Part shown: positions 62,057-64,000 of the stretch, piece after piece | Layout of the letters: each line of letters opens with the position of its first letter | Position numbering within the stretch: position 1 is the stretch's first letter | Assembly: GCA_003056245.1 (NCBI GenBank) | Contig: MVDH01000003.1 | Span: 1,691,497 to 1,755,496 of the forward strand | Direction: 5' to 3' | Source: Cellvibrio sp. 79 | GTDB taxonomy: Bacteria; Pseudomonadota; Gammaproteobacteria; Pseudomonadales; Cellvibrionaceae | DNA length: 64,000 nucleotides | Program-made: the position numbers and the translations under genes | Notes under the pieces: generated by a model | The model's database searches: none | What the model saw: the letters and a program-made list of their open reading frames with translations, nothing else | Told to the model about the DNA's origin: nothing

Positions 62057-63301
62057 TTACACGACTACACCTGCAATTGGCCCTGCTGTGCTATAGGCGG
62101 GAATTTTTCCGTAAAGGCCCACAGCTTGCGCCACCGTATCCAGCACCTGGGTATGTAATGGCGCGGTAACGACTTGTCCCCGACGAATTGAACTGCCGCC
62201 CCCGGCGAACATAAAGGGCGCGTTGTAGCCGGAATTTTCGTTGGTGTTACCCATGTTGGTCACTTGCACAACCAATGTTGAATCCAGTAGCGGTGCGCCG
62301 TTGATATCGGTCGTTGTTTTTAGTTGCTGGATCAAATAAGTAAGCCGCTGGCTAAAGTAAGCGCGGTAAGCAATATATTCGCGCATGGTGCCGAAGGCGT
62401 TTGCCGCTGCGGCGTAAGTGAAATTAAAACCGGGTACGATAAAATCTTCCTGATCACTTCCCATTAGCAAAGTCACTACGCGCGTTAAACCGCATTTGAT
62501 GGCGGTTACGGCATTGCCGGTTTGCAACTCCCACAAACGAGTAAAGTGTTGCCCGTCATTAGGGTTAAGGCTTTCAGCGGGCCAGGCTTGTTGCTGTAAA
62601 TCGCACCCGGGAGCATAACCACCCGCAGGGATCTCTGCTTGCAATTGGGTTATTGCATCCTGGTTCGATTGCAGGCGCACGCTGGCAAAACTACCCAGCT
62701 GTTGCTGCAGTTGTTGCACGGCTTTTAAATTAATTTCCAACTGCTTATGTTGTTGTTGCAGTGCAGGATTATTTGATGCTTGCACATTGCGTAGAACTTC
62801 AAAGACTTGCGCCGGGTCTTTAATGACCGGTGTTCTGGTCCAATTATTCACCGCGGAAATAGAAGTGTCGGCCGATACAACACCCAGTTGAATCGATGAA
62901 AAGGGGGTATTGCTTCCGAGCACATCGCCCAGTGCCAGATCGATAGTTTTAGGCGCTTTGGTTAAACCGCCCAAGGCGTTTTGTGGAAGACCATGACCTG
63001 CAAAACCGTCCATGTCCGTCCGCGAAAAAAATACACATTCCTGCTTCACCGGTTCCAGCGGCGCAGAACTTGGCCCTAATTCCAATGTTGCTGTTGGTGT
63101 AAAGGTATTGGGTGGTGCACCCCCGGGAATAAAAACAAAAATAACATTTTTTACTGATGTTGCCGCACTCACTGCACTGCTCAAACCAGCGCCTGCGCTT
63201 AATAAGCCGGCATTTATCAAGGGGGCAGAAGCAGCTCCACCGGCCATCATTTTTAATAATTGACGACGATTATTTTTTTCAAATTTTTCTTGGGTTTTCA
63301 T
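62057..63301 (-). CDS. DUF1552 family protein with Tat signal
   Basis: A 414-residue exported protein. The N-terminus has a twin-arginine motif 'NNRRQLLKMMAGGAASAP' followed by a hydrophobic stretch to 'AVSAATS'. The mature part matches DUF1552 ('NVIFVFIPGGAPPNTFTP', 'KCGLTRVVTLLMGSDQED', 'LLDSTLVVQVTNMGNTNENS'), a family distantly related to the sulfatase/DUF1501 fold whose members are nearly always encoded beside DUF1592-type proteins. That pairing holds here. It is a likely substrate of the TatABC system in this window. The enzymatic role is not established. Confidence 0.85.
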   Translation of the reverse strand: MKTQEKFEKNNRRQLLKMMAGGAASAPLINAGLLSAGAGLSSAVSAATSVKNVIFVFIPGGAPPNTFTPTATLELGPSSAPLEPVKQECVFFSRTDMDGFAGHGLPQNALGGLTKAPKTIDLALGDVLGSNTPFSSIQLGVVSADTSISAVNNWTRTPVIKDPAQVFEVLRNVQASNNPALQQQHKQLEINLKAVQQLQQQLGSFASVRLQSNQDAITQLQAEIPAGGYAPGCDLQQQAWPAESLNPNDGQHFTRLWELQTGNAVTAIKCGLTRVVTLLMGSDQEDFIVPGFNFTYAAAANAFGTMREYIAYRAYFSQRLTYLIQQLKTTTDINGAPLLDSTLVVQVTNMGNTNENSGYNAPFMFAGGGSSIRRGQVVTAPLHTQVLDTVAQAVGLYGKIPAYSTAGPIAGVVV

Positions 63302-63341
63302 AATTAAAACCTTCCTTAAGTCACAAATGTGAATGTGAAAA

Positions 63342-64000
63342 TTATTGGCTGCGATCTTTGCGATAACGTGCGGCGGATAAGCTGCCGATGCGTTTCAGCA
63401 TGGCGCGCGCGCTCATGCCATTGCTGGTCATCGCATAATCGAGTCGATCTTTTTCACAGGCATAATCCGCTTGTTCCGCGGCAGACAAGGTCACTGCACC
63501 GGCTTTGGCTGGGTCAAATGTTTTTGTTCCGGTACCAAAGGCCGCGCGGAAATTGTGTTCTACAAAGCAATAGCGAACTGCATCCAATGGTGCGAGTTTT
63601 TGCGCGAGGTCTTCAGCATTCGTAAAGGTGATGGTGGTGCCATCGGAAACGCTAGTGATGCCGGTAAATACGCCAGCGGAATTGATCGGGTTGTTGTATT
63701 GATCCTGCGTGCGTTTGCGGCTGCCTGCATCCAGGTTTTGATAGGCGTAGCCCACTTGCCAGAATGGATTAGCGCGCAGGTTTTGTGCGTCGAGCGTGGC
63801 GGGGCCGTAAGCATCCTGACAGAGCAGGCGATTGCGAATTGCCAGCGCGACATTCGCGGGGGCAGGCTCCGTCAATGAACTTTTGCTGGCAACAAATGCA
63901 CCGCTGGTTAATAAACCACCCTGGCGTAGATAACTCGGGAAATTGGTTTTAGCGAATTTATCCTGCGTCACCGTAACGTTGCCCAAGCCATAATAATTAA
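63342..64000 (-). CDS. DUF1592/DUF1588/DUF1585-type protein, C-terminal part (partial)
   Basis: The C-terminal 215 or so residues of a protein whose frame stays open to the right window edge. 'LRQGGLLTSGAFVASKSS' is the DUF1588 signature (RxGLLT.GAFL), followed by 'RNRLLCQD', and the end resembles DUF1585 ('MTSNGMSARAMLKRIGSLSA'). Such proteins usually carry upstream cytochrome-like (PSCyt) and DUF1592 domains, which would lie outside the window. It precedes the DUF1552 gene by 40 bp in the same direction, the normal pair order. Confidence 0.82.
   Translation of the reverse strand, partial: NYYGLGNVTVTQDKFAKTNFPSYLRQGGLLTSGAFVASKSSLTEPAPANVALAIRNRLLCQDAYGPATLDAQNLRANPFWQVGYAYQNLDAGSRKRTQDQYNNPINSAGVFTGITSVSDGTTITFTNAEDLAQKLAPLDAVRYCFVEHNFRAAFGTGTKTFDPAKAGAVTLSAAEQADYACEKDRLDYAMTSNGMSARAMLKRIGSLSAARYRKDRSQ

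Overview
The window reads as chromosomal DNA of a polysaccharide-degrading gammaproteobacterium, most likely a Cellvibrio or close relative in the Cellvibrionaceae. This is inferred from secreted enzymes with long poly-serine linkers, a copper LPMO (AA10) joined to a CBM10, a PL1 pectate lyase, TonB-dependent receptors, a discoidin-type domain fused to a di-heme oxidoreductase, and pseudomonad-like housekeeping genes (fabA/fabB, separate hisI and hisE next to tatABC, parC, psd, slyD, trxC). I saw no tRNA, rRNA, CRISPR array or intact insertion sequence.

Layout. 0-5.2 kb: the 3' end of a TonB-dependent receptor, a large surface protein with a GlyGly-CTERM-like tail, a CYTH triphosphatase and a DUF2061 protein. 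5.3-9.8 kb: a tight minus-strand run of FAD oxidoreductase, aldo/keto reductase, hisI, hisE, tatA, tatB and tatC. 10-17.3 kb: a degenerate RmlD-like protein, two tandem acyltransferase-3 paralogues of equal length, fabB, fabA, a polyprenyl synthase and an Sfp-type phosphopantetheinyl transferase. 17.7-26.5 kb: a secreted di-heme oxidoreductase with a carbohydrate-binding-type domain, a CorA-like protein, slyD, a NagX-like membrane protein, a 108-bp nested palindrome, and a dkgB / MFS / LysR group. 26.6-33.5 kb: a TetR repressor divergent from a complete RND efflux operon, with two matching operator-like palindromes between them.

34-43 kb is the least ordinary part. It holds a TonB-receptor remnant, two unknown envelope or secreted proteins, a Crp/Fnr regulator divergent from a nucleotide cyclase with TPRs whose 3' half is unusually AT-rich, a lipoprotein, a structured non-coding stretch, and a run of small secreted or anchored proteins of unknown function (one with STN-like and HEAT-like parts). 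It ends at a subtilisin-like protease. A palindrome, GTGAA-N3-TTCAC, recurs within this run. 45.7-50.5 kb carries the pectate lyase, psd and the LPMO.

50.6-64 kb holds smaller housekeeping and hypothetical genes, including a broken small gene translationally abutting an unknown one. It also holds parC, a PilZ protein, a 1256-residue single-span protein with an Asn/Gly-rich linker, a polysaccharide deacetylase and a Tat-exported DUF1552 protein with its partner, which runs off the window end.

How the genes work together (inference): TonB receptors, pectate lyase, LPMO, discoidin/di-heme oxidoreductase and deacetylase fit oxidative and hydrolytic attack on plant or microbial polysaccharide. 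The Tat genes could export the DUF1552 protein encoded 56 kb away. The Crp-like regulator and cyclase could form a local cyclic-nucleotide circuit.
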